Assembly: GCF_024721975.1 (NCBI RefSeq)
Contig: NZ_JANQBB010000003.1
Location: forward strand, 1-64,000
Direction: 5' to 3'
DNA: 64,000 nt
DNA from: Paenibacillus endoradicis
GTDB taxonomy: Bacteria; Bacillota; Bacilli; Paenibacillales; Paenibacillaceae
Within the stretch, counting starts at the first letter, position 1. The number at the start of each line of letters is the position of its first letter. The translations under genes and the position numbers were made by a program. The notes under the pieces are model-generated. The model was not told the DNA's origin. It saw nothing but the letters and a program-made list of their open reading frames with translations, and did not search any database. Shown in pieces: positions 17,801 to 26,216 of the stretch.

Positions 17801-19391
17801 CGGAACCTATTATGTGAGATATAAGGCAACTGCAACTCATAACGAGAGTGATGCTCTGATGATTATTATAAGCAATCCGTCTGTAGAACCGACCGATCCA
17901 GATCTTGAAGAAGTAACAAGAGTAAAAGTAACGGCTGGTGATAGAAAGTTAACCATAACATGGATCAACCCTTCATATGAGGACTTTGCCCATGTTACAG
18001 TAACAGGAACGGGGATAGTTGCTCAAAACATTGGCGGAGGAGCTAAAAGTGCAACGATTACCGGGCTTGTAAACGGAACCACCTATACTATAACTTTGCA
18101 GACTGTTGATAAAACAGGAAATATTTCGGCAGGCGTCAAAGTAAGCGGAACACCAGTGGTTTATGTACCATCTCCAACGCAGCTACAGACACCAGATCCT
18201 GTGACCAATAAAGTTGAAGGCGATACGATTAAGGTTGAGCTGCCAAAGGTGGATAAAAAGACTGGCATAGCAACAGTAGCACCAATCAGTCAGGAAGATA
18301 TCAATAAAGCGCTGGAAAATGCGAAAGCAAACAGCGACGGTGTACAGACTGTAATTGTGGAAATACCAAAACCAGATGGGGCAAGTGCATATGCTGTTAA
18401 GCTTCCACAAATTGTATTAACGTCGGATCAAGCAAATATGAAGGTAAAGATTGTTACGGAATTCGGAACAATAGTCATACCTGCAAATGTGCTCAAGACA
18501 GTAGCAACAGGTTCAAAGAATCTTGAACTGACTATTGGAATGGCTGACACTTCAATGCTTGATCCTCGCGTAACAGACGTGATAGGCAACAGACCGGTAA
18601 TAGAATTGGGTGTCAAAATAGATGGAACGGAAGTAGCAGGGAACAGCTTAAATGCACCGGTAGAGGTGAAAATACCGTATACACCTACTGCTGAAGAACT
18701 TGCAAACTCTGAATATCTTGTTGTTTGGTATATTGATGAAAACGGCAATCCTGTTCAGTTAACGAATGCTGAATACGACGTTACTGAAAAAGTTATCGTA
18801 TTTACAACGACTCATGTTGGTAAATATGCAGTTGCTTACACCAAGAAGAGTTTCAGTGACGTAACAAAAAATTCATGGTACGAAACAGCAGTTGAAACGA
18901 TGGCATCCAAGGGTTTTATAGACGGTACATCAGCAACAAGCTTCAGTCCTGACAATAAGATTACAAGAAGTGAATATTTGGCATGGCTTGTAAGAACACT
19001 GGGACTTACAGCGGAATTTAACACAAACTTCAGTGATGTTGAGGACACAAACAAGTATTATGATGAAATAGGAATCGCCAAAGCTCTTGGAATAACTATA
19101 GGTTACAATGGCAAGTTTAATTCTGAGGCGGAGATTACAAGGCAGGACATGGCTGTGATGACAATAAAAGCATTACATGCAGCAAATAAAGCATTGCAGA
19201 CCGGTACAGCTGATGATCTCAACAAATTTACAGATGCGACAAAATTAGCAAAATACGCATTGGAAGATATGGCTACAATGATTAAGATGGGCTTCATAAA
19301 CGGTCAGGGCAATAATATTCTGAACCCTTCCGGTGTGACAAGCAGAGCAGAAGCTGCACAGGTACTATATAATATTTATTTACATCAATGA
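11841..19391 (+). CDS. Giant SLH-anchored surface protein with DUF5695-like domain (2516 aa)
   Basis: ATG 11841 is chosen because GGAGG lies 5 nt upstream. Domains in order: signal peptide (about 1-35, ends VAAA); DUF5695-like region (about 39-1030) with Trp/Tyr-rich motifs (SHWGDDWSHDNINFM, AGEGWWNFQYTASL, FGLFGYGALV); two PKD-like domains (1035-1224); a Big_4-like domain; two F5/8-C-like carbohydrate-binding modules (about 1307-1454 and 1530-1677) joined by a helical FIVAR-like linker; four related repeats of about 83 residues (1679-2013), each with a (D/K)GKI-x-x-V then MEYR/Q core; an Fn3 domain; a beta-rich segment; and three SLH repeats (2336-end) for cell-wall attachment. It ends the transporter operon and probably attacks or holds the glycan whose fragments are imported. 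Enzymatic activity is inferred, not shown. Confidence 0.75.
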   Translation: MKMTTRKLMSLTIALLLFFEMLPFGINGVSSVAAAGTGISNDSLSAKIGDLGQIEELYIEKNAKNRNNQPINFVLPNNTSPQNDVQHQWMGEMIFSYRTGDSNVFADDRIGFVEVDTNKTLAAGGSTKYSNINANNQYFNKTASSDGKKVEVNFIGQNLDSTAQRVMKGFDVKSVFDMDTDDGSMLWEITVKNKSEKYIEFGDIGLPMPWNNKYLNVSDTYDNRLTVHNFAGADSGYSYAIRTSGEGNFMMFTPVPESGARIEYVDYWLGDTGELRNGSTFSNWVGDSGGWFPGLNVLYIHSKDIQKTGRGYFSDASSLVLAPAQEKTYKFKFSAVRAGDNTPGTDATDPNNASTSMEDREANLRSILYKSGMIDAIALPGFQTAINMPVKLDLHYDDSIIDVQSIEIQSVHENDPFDEVHIPNIKSGQTRAAMVNNTRAGRGLPGGNPDYTESIQFVETKIINGEQHHMYSLQFDNIGNNSVRVNYKLVGNESVEKFTQFEFNVLAELDETVKAHSEFMVEKTQDKDPNSPTFGIYRDHYLTTGIDMVTSHWGDDWSHDNINFMAMKNYLDPDADEIQSIENYLIDFMWNNYMKNTQKTFTVANYLKDSGVYTNSEKPYVRTFSEAMEATGYFNMYRVQKAYPNLIEYRESPQYYLEKAYGIYYNRVSAGAIGFYGEQQIPDMIEALKEEGMLTEYENLKKRFAKDKATSVTNAKYPYGSEFEYDNTGEEGAYAAAKAMRRYYPEDPKASAALKSMEMDDLKTRAMRGIQPTWYYYSVPVFRAGEGWWNFQYTASLAGSIMDDWLRYDGSDRTANQTAIAQQRNYAAKISNFNAVNMGQISAQSIGGISWRYNAQKGGTGTKNVNDGGTRVMNNGWQDFSGESEEGLYGSLLRISSDIVTDPVFGLFGYGALVTEESGIYRITPKDGFGKRINLIDEKIYLVSESDKIESAQIQKDGSAYTIQLSNLAKSEHASRITIDGAGVENGYYSIKLDDEEAGQFYVQNNKGVAMFQMSSALTAELTIEKLETGENKAPQVTAEVATENPQAMLPFIMDGIVTDDGAPNGALTYQWEVVSTPTGGQLSFTNPKATTTKAVGTKGGSYTVKLTANDGQLNASSELTFVLAAPPEKQPPVIGDVTVVQDASNNSILMLSGAATPDPIYSTVFDPQWTYAWTVKQKPDGAGDIAFVNGDKENAITRVSKAGTYVFTFTAADEDKSASKDVTINILEDTDGSYRAISVVTQKGTAPTLPSQVDVLTDDGYVKSGIVWDAVDPAKYAIEGEFVIEGNIVDSEFKVHVTVYVVKSQPSNNALTATPSAIINTVSDLGGVKGLNDGYEPIRSSDTSHGAWHNWQGDQGGPAWIMYTWSEAFLASSMDVYVFRDGGGSFQPTDMKLQLRDENGKWYTPRAVNGLGNALNKYNTTTFEPAYITGARIDMKPVTVGVGILEWKVNGYIGGTGTDKTELAKVYNFANSLKAANFTGQGLTPIADAKTAASAMIANKDATEEEVVQTIEKLLTDLRLLTPLNNNVAFTAIATASFTSTWESLPAINDGLKNAATNPHWGTWGNSGSTEWVQYDWPQGATINSSNLMLWTDGGGIAAPTKLVYSYIPKDSSTNTWVTLETISTGIIALPTPVGSSNIYGIDPVLEVKALRVTMTKQKNDGDGVGLWEWEVFQAVPKQDQTAPTTPIGVMPTTSNGNDGKLIGVTSEMEYRNEGTEQYTAITGVEVTGLTAGNYFVRYMKTASLNASPDKEVVIPEGQKQDQAAPDKSEWMISNANSDTHTKGKIEGVNDTMEYRKLGDENYTPVIGTVIDNLEPGSYQIRYVATDELNASQPIIVEISNEAKENRDAPKADDLVVTSPTIAGGSDGKIEHVTTEMEYRKVDGGSFTPVSGSSIENLEAGSYEIRYAETDTNNPSSTIIIVVPDGSKQMQNPPSNIDVKGVNVSVGGAMDGKITGVDSTMEYQEQGADPDNWTAITGIEVADLIIGTYYVRYKATATHNESDALMIIISNPSVEPTDPDLEEVTRVKVTAGDRKLTITWINPSYEDFAHVTVTGTGIVAQNIGGGAKSATITGLVNGTTYTITLQTVDKTGNISAGVKVSGTPVVYVPSPTQLQTPDPVTNKVEGDTIKVELPKVDKKTGIATVAPISQEDINKALENAKANSDGVQTVIVEIPKPDGASAYAVKLPQIVLTSDQANMKVKIVTEFGTIVIPANVLKTVATGSKNLELTIGMADTSMLDPRVTDVIGNRPVIELGVKIDGTEVAGNSLNAPVEVKIPYTPTAEELANSEYLVVWYIDENGNPVQLTNAEYDVTEKVIVFTTTHVGKYAVAYTKKSFSDVTKNSWYETAVETMASKGFIDGTSATSFSPDNKITRSEYLAWLVRTLGLTAEFNTNFSDVEDTNKYYDEIGIAKALGITIGYNGKFNSEAEITRQDMAVMTIKALHAANKALQTGTADDLNKFTDATKLAKYALEDMATMIKMGFINGQGNNILNPSGVTSRAEAAQVLYNIYLHQ

Positions 19392-19415
19392 TGATTAAAC
19401 GAATCTAAAGATAAA

Positions 19416-19484
19416 ACATACTAAACATTAGCAGCACAAACCATGGCCTTGGTCTGTGCTGCTAGTGTCAGTATGTTTTTTTTT
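19416..19484 (+). terminator. Strong terminator after the surface-protein gene
   Basis: A long stem with core AGCAGCACA...TGTGCTGCT and outer arms ACATACT/AGTATGT (19416-19476) runs into eight or more T residues. Confidence 0.92.
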
Positions 19485-19697
19485 ATAAATATTCTTGAAT
19501 CCGGTTATTTTTATTAATCCATATTTTTCATTTTATATTTTCAACATAAGCTTAAAGTTAACGGATCAACGTATTTACGATTGGATTATCAATTTTGAGT
19601 ATGTAGGTTTTTACTTCAATAAATAGAATCTCTATAATAACGAAGTTGTAAATAATGTAAGTGATATACAATAAAGCTATCGAAATACCATTAATCT

Positions 19698-19706
19698 TGA
19701 TATAAT
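19698..19706 (+). promoter_or_regulatory. Extended -10 promoter upstream of the first histidine kinase
   Basis: TGATATAAT (19698-19706) is a perfect extended -10 element (TGnTATAAT) about 92 nt before the GTG start. The -35 region is weak. The rest of 19485-19797 is AT-rich with no gene seen. Confidence 0.5.
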
Positions 19707-19797
19707 GCCATATTTCTTATGAAAATGTACTATTCATATGTTAGACAATCATATAGCATGTTTCTTGATAGCATTTTTCAAGTAGGAGCTGAAAACT

Positions 19798-21534
19798 GTG
19801 CCGAAGTTTAATTTATATAGAAAAATGCTTGGTGTTATTCTTATTATGTTAATTCCGATTATCGTTTTGTATGTATATTCTAACAAGACGAGTACGGAGG
19901 TATTGCGTGCCGAACTAGAAAAGTCTAATCGAGATCAGTTAAAGTTTTTTCAACAGCAGATGGATACGTCTATTCATTCGGTTAGTCAGTGGCCCAATCT
20001 CTTAATTAATGATCCTGATATATCTAATCTGAAAGATATTTTCGAGATGAAGAGTGATTATCTTGATTTCGAAACAATAGAGTTAGTTAAAAGAATACAG
20101 AAGAAATTGAGTATTCAAGAAAACTCAATTAACTGGCAAAGTAAACTTAAAATTTTTTCGCCAGCATTAAAGCGGGTAATAACATCTAGTAATGTCTATA
20201 CATACGAACCTCAAACTATGAATGATCAGATGGAATCAGGTTGGAAAGTTAGTAGTCAGCTTGGTGAGAACAAAGAGCAGGTCTATACCTTTTCATTAAT
20301 GATCGCTTCACCTTATTCAAGTTTTGATGATCCGCAACATTCTAATTTAATTATTGAAGTTGAATTTAATAGTAACAATATTGTTAGTATGTTGGATGCG
20401 TTTCGTGGTGATGGTCAACGAAGTCCATTCTACTACGTGAGAAGTAACGAGTTAATTTACCATAGTTATTCTGATCGTGCATTTATTGATGAATTATTAC
20501 CATACTTACTGCTAGATGAGATCCAGCAGTCAGATTACAAGGTTGTTGAGTTGCATGGAGATTCATATCTCGTAAACATGGAACGGTCTACGACAACGGG
20601 GTGGATATTAATTGATTACTTACCACTATCAGAAATGCTTTCACCTATTAAGAAGACCAATATGCTCTTCTATGCTTCGGTGTTAACACTTTTATTAATG
20701 TCTATTGTTGTTGTATATTTCCTTTACGTACAAGTTCAAGTGCCAATTAAGCAGCTTGTAACCAGTTTCCAACGTTTGAAGAAAGAGGATTACTCTGTAC
20801 GGCTGCAGCCGAAAGGGAATACGGAGTTTGCTTTTGTATTTACTCGATTCAATTCGATGGTGGCACAAATTCAGGAGCTATTCCAACGATCATATTTAGA
20901 ACAGATTCATATTCGTGAAGCTAAGTTAAAACAGCTTCAAGCACAAATCAATCCGCACTTTTTCTATAATTGCTTCTCATTTATTTCAAGTATGGCAAAA
21001 CTACAAAACTATCAAGCGATTATTGCCATGTCTCAAAATCTATCGGATTACTATAGGTATACGACAAGACAAGAAAAAGAGTTTGTCACTATGGCAGAAG
21101 AAGTGCAATTCGTTAAGAGTTACTTGGATATTTGTACGATGCGTATGAAGCGACTTCAGTATCAAATCCAAGTGCCTTCCTGGTTACAGCAAGAGTTGGT
21201 TCCGCCACTTATTATCCAACCATTAGTAGAAAATGCGATAATACATGGTATTGAGCTATCAAGTGCAGCTAGTACGATATTAATTAAAGTCACTGAACAT
21301 AATGGAGAAATTATAATAAGAGTAGAAGATGATGGAAAAGGTATGAGTGATGATGAGATGGTTACCTTAGAACGTAGCTTAAAGTATCCGATGACTGAGG
21401 ATATGGGATGCGGGCTATGGAACGTACATCAAAGACTTTCATTGCGATATAGTGATCAAGCTGGAATTACATTATCTCGTTCGAATTTAGGCGGATTATG
21501 TGTAAGTATACGTTGGCAAGCAGAATTGAAATAG
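19798..21534 (+). CDS. Sensor histidine kinase, YesM family
   Basis: The 578-aa membrane kinase has TM1 (about 9-27), an extracellular sensing domain, TM2 (about 287-309), HAMP, a His_kinase domain with AQINPHFFYN (phospho-acceptor His387) and a HATPase with PLVENAIIHG and VEDDGKGMS. The start is GTG 19798 after TAGGAGC. YesM kinases sense extracellular oligosaccharides, often via a binding protein, and phosphorylate a YesN-type regulator such as the one encoded next. The downstream lipoprotein, permeases and GH53 gene suggest a galactan-derived cue. Confidence 0.92.
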   Translation: MPKFNLYRKMLGVILIMLIPIIVLYVYSNKTSTEVLRAELEKSNRDQLKFFQQQMDTSIHSVSQWPNLLINDPDISNLKDIFEMKSDYLDFETIELVKRIQKKLSIQENSINWQSKLKIFSPALKRVITSSNVYTYEPQTMNDQMESGWKVSSQLGENKEQVYTFSLMIASPYSSFDDPQHSNLIIEVEFNSNNIVSMLDAFRGDGQRSPFYYVRSNELIYHSYSDRAFIDELLPYLLLDEIQQSDYKVVELHGDSYLVNMERSTTTGWILIDYLPLSEMLSPIKKTNMLFYASVLTLLLMSIVVVYFLYVQVQVPIKQLVTSFQRLKKEDYSVRLQPKGNTEFAFVFTRFNSMVAQIQELFQRSYLEQIHIREAKLKQLQAQINPHFFYNCFSFISSMAKLQNYQAIIAMSQNLSDYYRYTTRQEKEFVTMAEEVQFVKSYLDICTMRMKRLQYQIQVPSWLQQELVPPLIIQPLVENAIIHGIELSSAASTILIKVTEHNGEIIIRVEDDGKGMSDDEMVTLERSLKYPMTEDMGCGLWNVHQRLSLRYSDQAGITLSRSNLGGLCVSIRWQAELK

Positions 21535-21553
21535 CATGATGAACGGAGTGAAC

Positions 21554-23173
21554 ATGAATATGATAGAAATTCTATTGGTCGATGATGAATCCTATGTTAC
21601 AGAAAGTCTAGCTTTAACGATACCTTGGTTAGAAATAGGTGTCGAAGCGGTCTATCAAGCTGCCTCTGCACTGGAAGCAATAGAAATAATGGAGCGTCAA
21701 CAAATTGATATTCTAGTAACGGATATTAGGATGCCAGAACAGACAGGATTACAATTAATTGAACAAGCACAAGAACGTTGGCCCAATATACGTGCGATTC
21801 TATTAACAGGATACTCAGATTTTGAATATGCGAAGAAGGCATTGAAATTAAAAGCGGTAGATTATTTGTTAAAACCTGTGAATGATGAGCAATTTATTAC
21901 GTGTATTACAGGACAAGTTGAACGGCTAAGAGATGAATGGAAACGTGTCGAAGAAACTCATCAGTTAATGTACTCTCGTAAAGGGGAGCATTCTCTATTA
22001 CAAAGACAATTTATGCATGATATTTTGTTAGGACGAACCTATTCACAGCAAGCATTTTCCATAAAATTAGAACAGTATGAAATTAAATTAGAATATGGAC
22101 AGTCAGCGATACTATTAACAGCTCAATTAGCAGGAAGATTTATTGATATGGACCGTGATTCTACGCAGTTGATTGAGTATGCCGTTGGTAACATAGCTGA
22201 AGAAATCTTTCCAAGTCCGTATCGCATTTGGCACAGTAGTACACCGCATGAATGCGTTGTTATTGTGATTACACTACCTGAAAATGCAGACAGAAAATTA
22301 TATGATAAAGGATATGTGCAGCGACTATGTCGTGAATTCCAACAACAAGTATCGAAATATTTGGATGGTGGTTTATCGATAGTAATGTCTGATTGGTTCA
22401 GTTTCCCTACTATTATTAGCCAATTATACCGAGAAGCGCTTACTGCACTATATCGAATTCAATTGCATGAACCTGAACTAGTATTACTTGATGCAGTAGC
22501 TAATAATCTGCAACCGATGAATAGTGCACTTGAAGAGTTACATAAGCCACCAACATTTATTCATTTACTAGAGTCAGCGCAATGGCAGTCCGCTAAGCAG
22601 AAATTAGATGGTTTATTCCAAAAAGACATTATAGAAAATCAGACTAGAGAAAGCATATATGAGGCATTTATTGCTATTTCTAACGGCATTATTTATGTTG
22701 CTCACAAAAAAGGATTAGATATACGTAAAATTGACCCACATGGTTTGAATTTATTATTTGATCGAGGATTAATAAGTAGTGCAATGAATCTGAAAATATG
22801 GTCGTATGATCTTATCGATACGCTTCAACTTCATTTCAGTGAAAGTGACAGTTATCAGAAAAAACATATTATTAAGCAAGTTCAAGAGTTAGTGAATCGC
22901 GAGCTTGGTATAGATACATCAGTTAAAACGATAGCAGATCGTGTCTATTTGCATCCTGTATATTTGTCAAAACTATATAAGAGCGAGACAGGTGAAAGTT
23001 TGGGAGATTTTATTATTCGAATGCGGATGGAAAAGGCTGTATATATGCTGAAATCTACTAATAAGAAGATTTATGAGATAACGACTGAGTTAGGTTATCA
23101 GAATCCGCAATATTTCAGTAAAATATTTAAAAAATACTATGGATGTACTCCGAATGAGTTTCGTGATCAGTAA
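21554..23173 (+). CDS. Response regulator with AraC-type DNA-binding domain (YesN family)
   Basis: The 539-aa protein has an N-terminal receiver (LLVDDESY, phospho-acceptor Asp57 in VTDIRMPE, Lys in LLKPV), a long middle region and a C-terminal AraC double helix-turn-helix (IADRVYLHPVYLSKLYKSETG, then LGYQNPQYFSKIFKKYYG). Three in-frame ATGs cluster at the 5' end; the one at 21554 is 5 nt from CGGAG and is preferred. It follows the kinase almost without gap and probably activates the transporter and galactanase genes downstream. Confidence 0.92.
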   Translation: MNMIEILLVDDESYVTESLALTIPWLEIGVEAVYQAASALEAIEIMERQQIDILVTDIRMPEQTGLQLIEQAQERWPNIRAILLTGYSDFEYAKKALKLKAVDYLLKPVNDEQFITCITGQVERLRDEWKRVEETHQLMYSRKGEHSLLQRQFMHDILLGRTYSQQAFSIKLEQYEIKLEYGQSAILLTAQLAGRFIDMDRDSTQLIEYAVGNIAEEIFPSPYRIWHSSTPHECVVIVITLPENADRKLYDKGYVQRLCREFQQQVSKYLDGGLSIVMSDWFSFPTIISQLYREALTALYRIQLHEPELVLLDAVANNLQPMNSALEELHKPPTFIHLLESAQWQSAKQKLDGLFQKDIIENQTRESIYEAFIAISNGIIYVAHKKGLDIRKIDPHGLNLLFDRGLISSAMNLKIWSYDLIDTLQLHFSESDSYQKKHIIKQVQELVNRELGIDTSVKTIADRVYLHPVYLSKLYKSETGESLGDFIIRMRMEKAVYMLKSTNKKIYEITTELGYQNPQYFSKIFKKYYGCTPNEFRDQ

Positions 23174-23278
23174 TACCTTTGCAAAGGTGCAGAAATGTTA
23201 TGTTAGTGTCATATGATGACAATCCTCCTCAATTTATAATTACAATGTAGAGTACAAAATTTGTAAGGGGGAATAAAG

Positions 23279-24988
23279 ATGAAGAAAAACATGAACAAAG
23301 GAATTTTTCTTGCTTTGGTAATCATCATGATAACTTCTGTTCTAGCCGCTTGTGGCGGTAATAATGGAAAGAACCCAGCTGCAACTCCGAATAATAGTGG
23401 CAATACACCTAAAGATGGTAATGCAGTCACTGAAAATGAAAGTCTATATCGTGATAAATATGATCCGCCAATTACGATATCTACTGTATGGGGCATTGAC
23501 CCAGAATTAAAATTTAAGAACAATGAAACAATGGAAAGTAACGTAGCTACAAAGTGGGCACTTGATACACTTGGAATCGAGATCAAATCGTTATGGTCTG
23601 TAACTGACTCTAATAATGCTTTCGAAACTAAAATGCGTCTATCTCTTAATTCAGCGAATGAAATTCCTGATGTTGTAACGATCGGTACTCCTCAACTGGC
23701 ACATGAATTAATCGACTCTGGTCTATTCCGTGAAGTTGGTTCCTTGTTCGATGAGTATGCTAGCGATACATGGAAAAGTGCAATGGCACTAGATGATAAT
23801 GTATGGAATCCATATACTCGTGATGGCGATCGTATGGGTATTCCCGTGCTTGATTATGCATATAACCACGATTATCTACTGTGGATCAGACAAGATTGGT
23901 TGGACGCTTTGAAATTGGAAGCTCCAAAAACTATTGCTGAGCTAGAAAATGTAATGGAACAATTCAAAAATAATAACCCAGATGGTCTTGCACCAGCTGA
24001 CGTAACTCCTCTAAGTATGGGGACAAAAGTGAAATTAAGTACTTGGATGGGTGATCCATCATGGATCTTTGGTGCATTCGGTACATTGCCAGAGCAATGG
24101 AATCAAGCTGAGGATGGTACATTAGCTTATGGTTCGATTCAACCTGGTATGAAGGAAGGCTTAGCTTTACTTCGTGATTGGCATGCAAAAGGTTATATCC
24201 CTAAAGAAATAGCACTTTGGGATGAAAACCAAACTTCAGTGCCAGCTGTTGCTGGTACAGCTGGCATTATCGCTGGTCCTTACTGGATGAGCGGCTGGCC
24301 ATTATCTGATACAGCAGCTAATGCACCAACTGCAGTTTGGAAACCACTTGGTATCCCTACTGGTGAAGACGGTACTGCGATGCGTCATGGTACACATTAT
24401 ACGAATGGTGTAACATTAATTAGTACGAAGATGAAAAACCCAGAAGCATTCTTTACTTATCAGAACTATCTGTTCGAGAACTTTGCTAATCCAAAAGTTG
24501 GAAGCGAGTTTGAGAATGGCCTATTCAAAAATTATGACTTCGATATCGCTGATGATGGTACTTTACTACGTTATGATGATATTCCTGGTGGCTATGTTAA
24601 CTCTGTACGTTATCTACTAGTTCGTGATGGAGCTCGTATTCCAGATGCGCAAATGAAAGCACTTATGAATCTAGCTAGTGGAGCTGAGCCTACTACACGT
24701 CTTGAGAAGGAAGTGAAAGCTGCATACGGTCTTGAAACACCAGCGGCAGCAGTTGTTCTACTAGAACAAGAAGCTATCTCATTCAAAGATATGTTTACTG
24801 GTCCTCCAACAGAAACAATGAATACAAAGCTTGATTATTTGAAAAAAATTGAACTAACAACATTCAACGAAATTATTTATGGTAATAAAGATATTTCTGC
24901 TTTTGATGATTTTGTTACGCAATGGAAAGCTGAAGGCGGCGACCAAATTACAAAAGAAGTTAATGAATGGTACAACGGCGTTAAATAA
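23279..24988 (+). CDS. Sugar ABC transporter substrate-binding lipoprotein (LplA-like)
   Basis: The 569-aa product has a lipoprotein signal (VLAAC, Cys25), an Asn/Gly/Pro linker and a long family 1 solute-binding fold of the LplA type that usually partners YesMN systems (YRDKYDPPITISTVWGID, IPVLDYAYNHDYLLWIRQDWLDAL). AAGGGGGA is 6 nt before the ATG. It probably binds the oligosaccharide made by the GH53 enzyme of the same cluster, although the ligand cannot be read from sequence. Confidence 0.88.
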   Translation: MKKNMNKGIFLALVIIMITSVLAACGGNNGKNPAATPNNSGNTPKDGNAVTENESLYRDKYDPPITISTVWGIDPELKFKNNETMESNVATKWALDTLGIEIKSLWSVTDSNNAFETKMRLSLNSANEIPDVVTIGTPQLAHELIDSGLFREVGSLFDEYASDTWKSAMALDDNVWNPYTRDGDRMGIPVLDYAYNHDYLLWIRQDWLDALKLEAPKTIAELENVMEQFKNNNPDGLAPADVTPLSMGTKVKLSTWMGDPSWIFGAFGTLPEQWNQAEDGTLAYGSIQPGMKEGLALLRDWHAKGYIPKEIALWDENQTSVPAVAGTAGIIAGPYWMSGWPLSDTAANAPTAVWKPLGIPTGEDGTAMRHGTHYTNGVTLISTKMKNPEAFFTYQNYLFENFANPKVGSEFENGLFKNYDFDIADDGTLLRYDDIPGGYVNSVRYLLVRDGARIPDAQMKALMNLASGAEPTTRLEKEVKAAYGLETPAAAVVLLEQEAISFKDMFTGPPTETMNTKLDYLKKIELTTFNEIIYGNKDISAFDDFVTQWKAEGGDQITKEVNEWYNGVK

Positions 24989-25001
24989 TCTCAGGCATTA
25001 T

Positions 25002-25049
25002 AAAAGCTCGATGAAAGTAATCTTAATTACTTTTCATCGAGCTTTTTTT
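25002..25049 (+). terminator. Terminator after the LplA-like gene
   Basis: AAAGCTCGATGAAAGTAAT pairs with ATTACTTTTCATCGAGCTTT and runs into seven T residues. It separates the binding-protein mRNA from the permease genes. Confidence 0.9.
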
Positions 25050-25167
25050 AAAGCAATAATGAATGATCAGACCAATCATTTCTTAATTACTAGTATCGGT
25101 AATCACTTATATAAATTATTTGTTGAATATGTTGTAATCGTGCCATGAATATTGCTTTTGTAGGCTG

Positions 25168-25195
25168 TTGAGCGTATGGGAACACAGTCTATAAT
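25168..25195 (+). promoter_or_regulatory. Promoter for the permease genes
   Basis: TTGAGC (25168-25173), 16 bp and a perfect TATAAT (25190-25195) follow the terminator. The permeases can thus be transcribed independently. A 6-bp hairpin, TGCAAC/GTTGCA, lies downstream near 25240. The remainder of 25050-25300 shows nothing else. Confidence 0.55.
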
Positions 25196-25300
25196 TTTAA
25201 GTATAGAGGTTATAGAAGTTTTGGCTTAAGCTTTCGATGCAACTTTTTTGTTGCAAGGAAAACTATTCAGAAGACACATGAAGTTTTAGGAGGCGTTGCT

Positions 25301-26194
25301 ATGAAACGGATAAAAAATTGGCCATTTCACCTTATGATTTTACCATCGTTAATATTTTTAATCGTGTTCAACTATGTTCCAATGCTGGGAATTGTTATTG
25401 CGTTCCAAGATTTTAAGCCGTGGCTAGGTGTATTCGATTCCAAATGGATAGGGCTAGATAACTTTAGATACTTGTTCGCGCGACAAGATAGTGTTCAAGT
25501 GATTTGGAATACATTTATTATCGCTGGGTTGAAAGTCATATTCAACTTAGTAGTTCCGTTCTTCTTTGCTATATTGTTAAATGAAATTAGAAAAGTATTT
25601 ATTAGTCGTACGATTCAAACGCTTGTTTACCTACCACATTTCCTATCATGGGTCATTCTCGGAGGAATACTTACTGATATCCTGTCAACAGACGGTGGAC
25701 TGATTAATAGGATGTTAGTTTCCATCTTCAATATTGATCCGATTCCGTTTTTATCTAGTGGTAACTGGTTCCGCTTTACGGTTGTCCTTTCTGAAATTTG
25801 GAAGGAATTTGGTTATGGTACGATCGTCTTTATTGCTGCACTAGCTAATATTAATCCTTCATTATATGAAGCGTCCGAGGTAGATGGAGCTTCTCGTTGG
25901 AAGCAAACACTATATATAACGATTCCATCACTATTGCCAATGGCAGTTGTAGTGGGTACTTTATCGTTAGGTAACATTTTGAATGCAGGTTTCGATCAAA
26001 TCTTTAATCTATACAATTCACTTGTTTATGCAAAGGGCGATATTATCGATACGTTTGTGTATCGAACAGCAATACTTGAAGGTAACTTTGGACTAGCAAC
26101 AGCAGTTGGACTATTCAAATCTGTCGTTTCGATGATTTTAATTGTCATCTCATATCGTCTTGCTTACAAGCTAGCTAATTATCGCGTTTTCTAA
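25301..26194 (+). CDS. Sugar ABC transporter permease (LplB-like)
   Basis: The 297-aa polytopic protein starts after AGGAGGCG. It has the N-terminal LNYVPMLGI-type region seen in LplB permeases (here FNYVPMLGIVIAFQDF) and the EAA loop YEASEVDGASRWKQ. It pairs with the next permease to import the ligand of the lipoprotein encoded at 23279. Confidence 0.9.
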   Translation: MKRIKNWPFHLMILPSLIFLIVFNYVPMLGIVIAFQDFKPWLGVFDSKWIGLDNFRYLFARQDSVQVIWNTFIIAGLKVIFNLVVPFFFAILLNEIRKVFISRTIQTLVYLPHFLSWVILGGILTDILSTDGGLINRMLVSIFNIDPIPFLSSGNWFRFTVVLSEIWKEFGYGTIVFIAALANINPSLYEASEVDGASRWKQTLYITIPSLLPMAVVVGTLSLGNILNAGFDQIFNLYNSLVYAKGDIIDTFVYRTAILEGNFGLATAVGLFKSVVSMILIVISYRLAYKLANYRVF

Positions 26195-26216
26195 TGAACA
26201 TAAGGGAGTGATATAG

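Noticed and set aside
23175..23188. ACCTTTGCAAAGGT palindrome as a terminator after the first response regulator
   Set aside because: It is short with almost no loop and no T tract, so termination is unlikely; it could be a regulator site, but nothing supports that.
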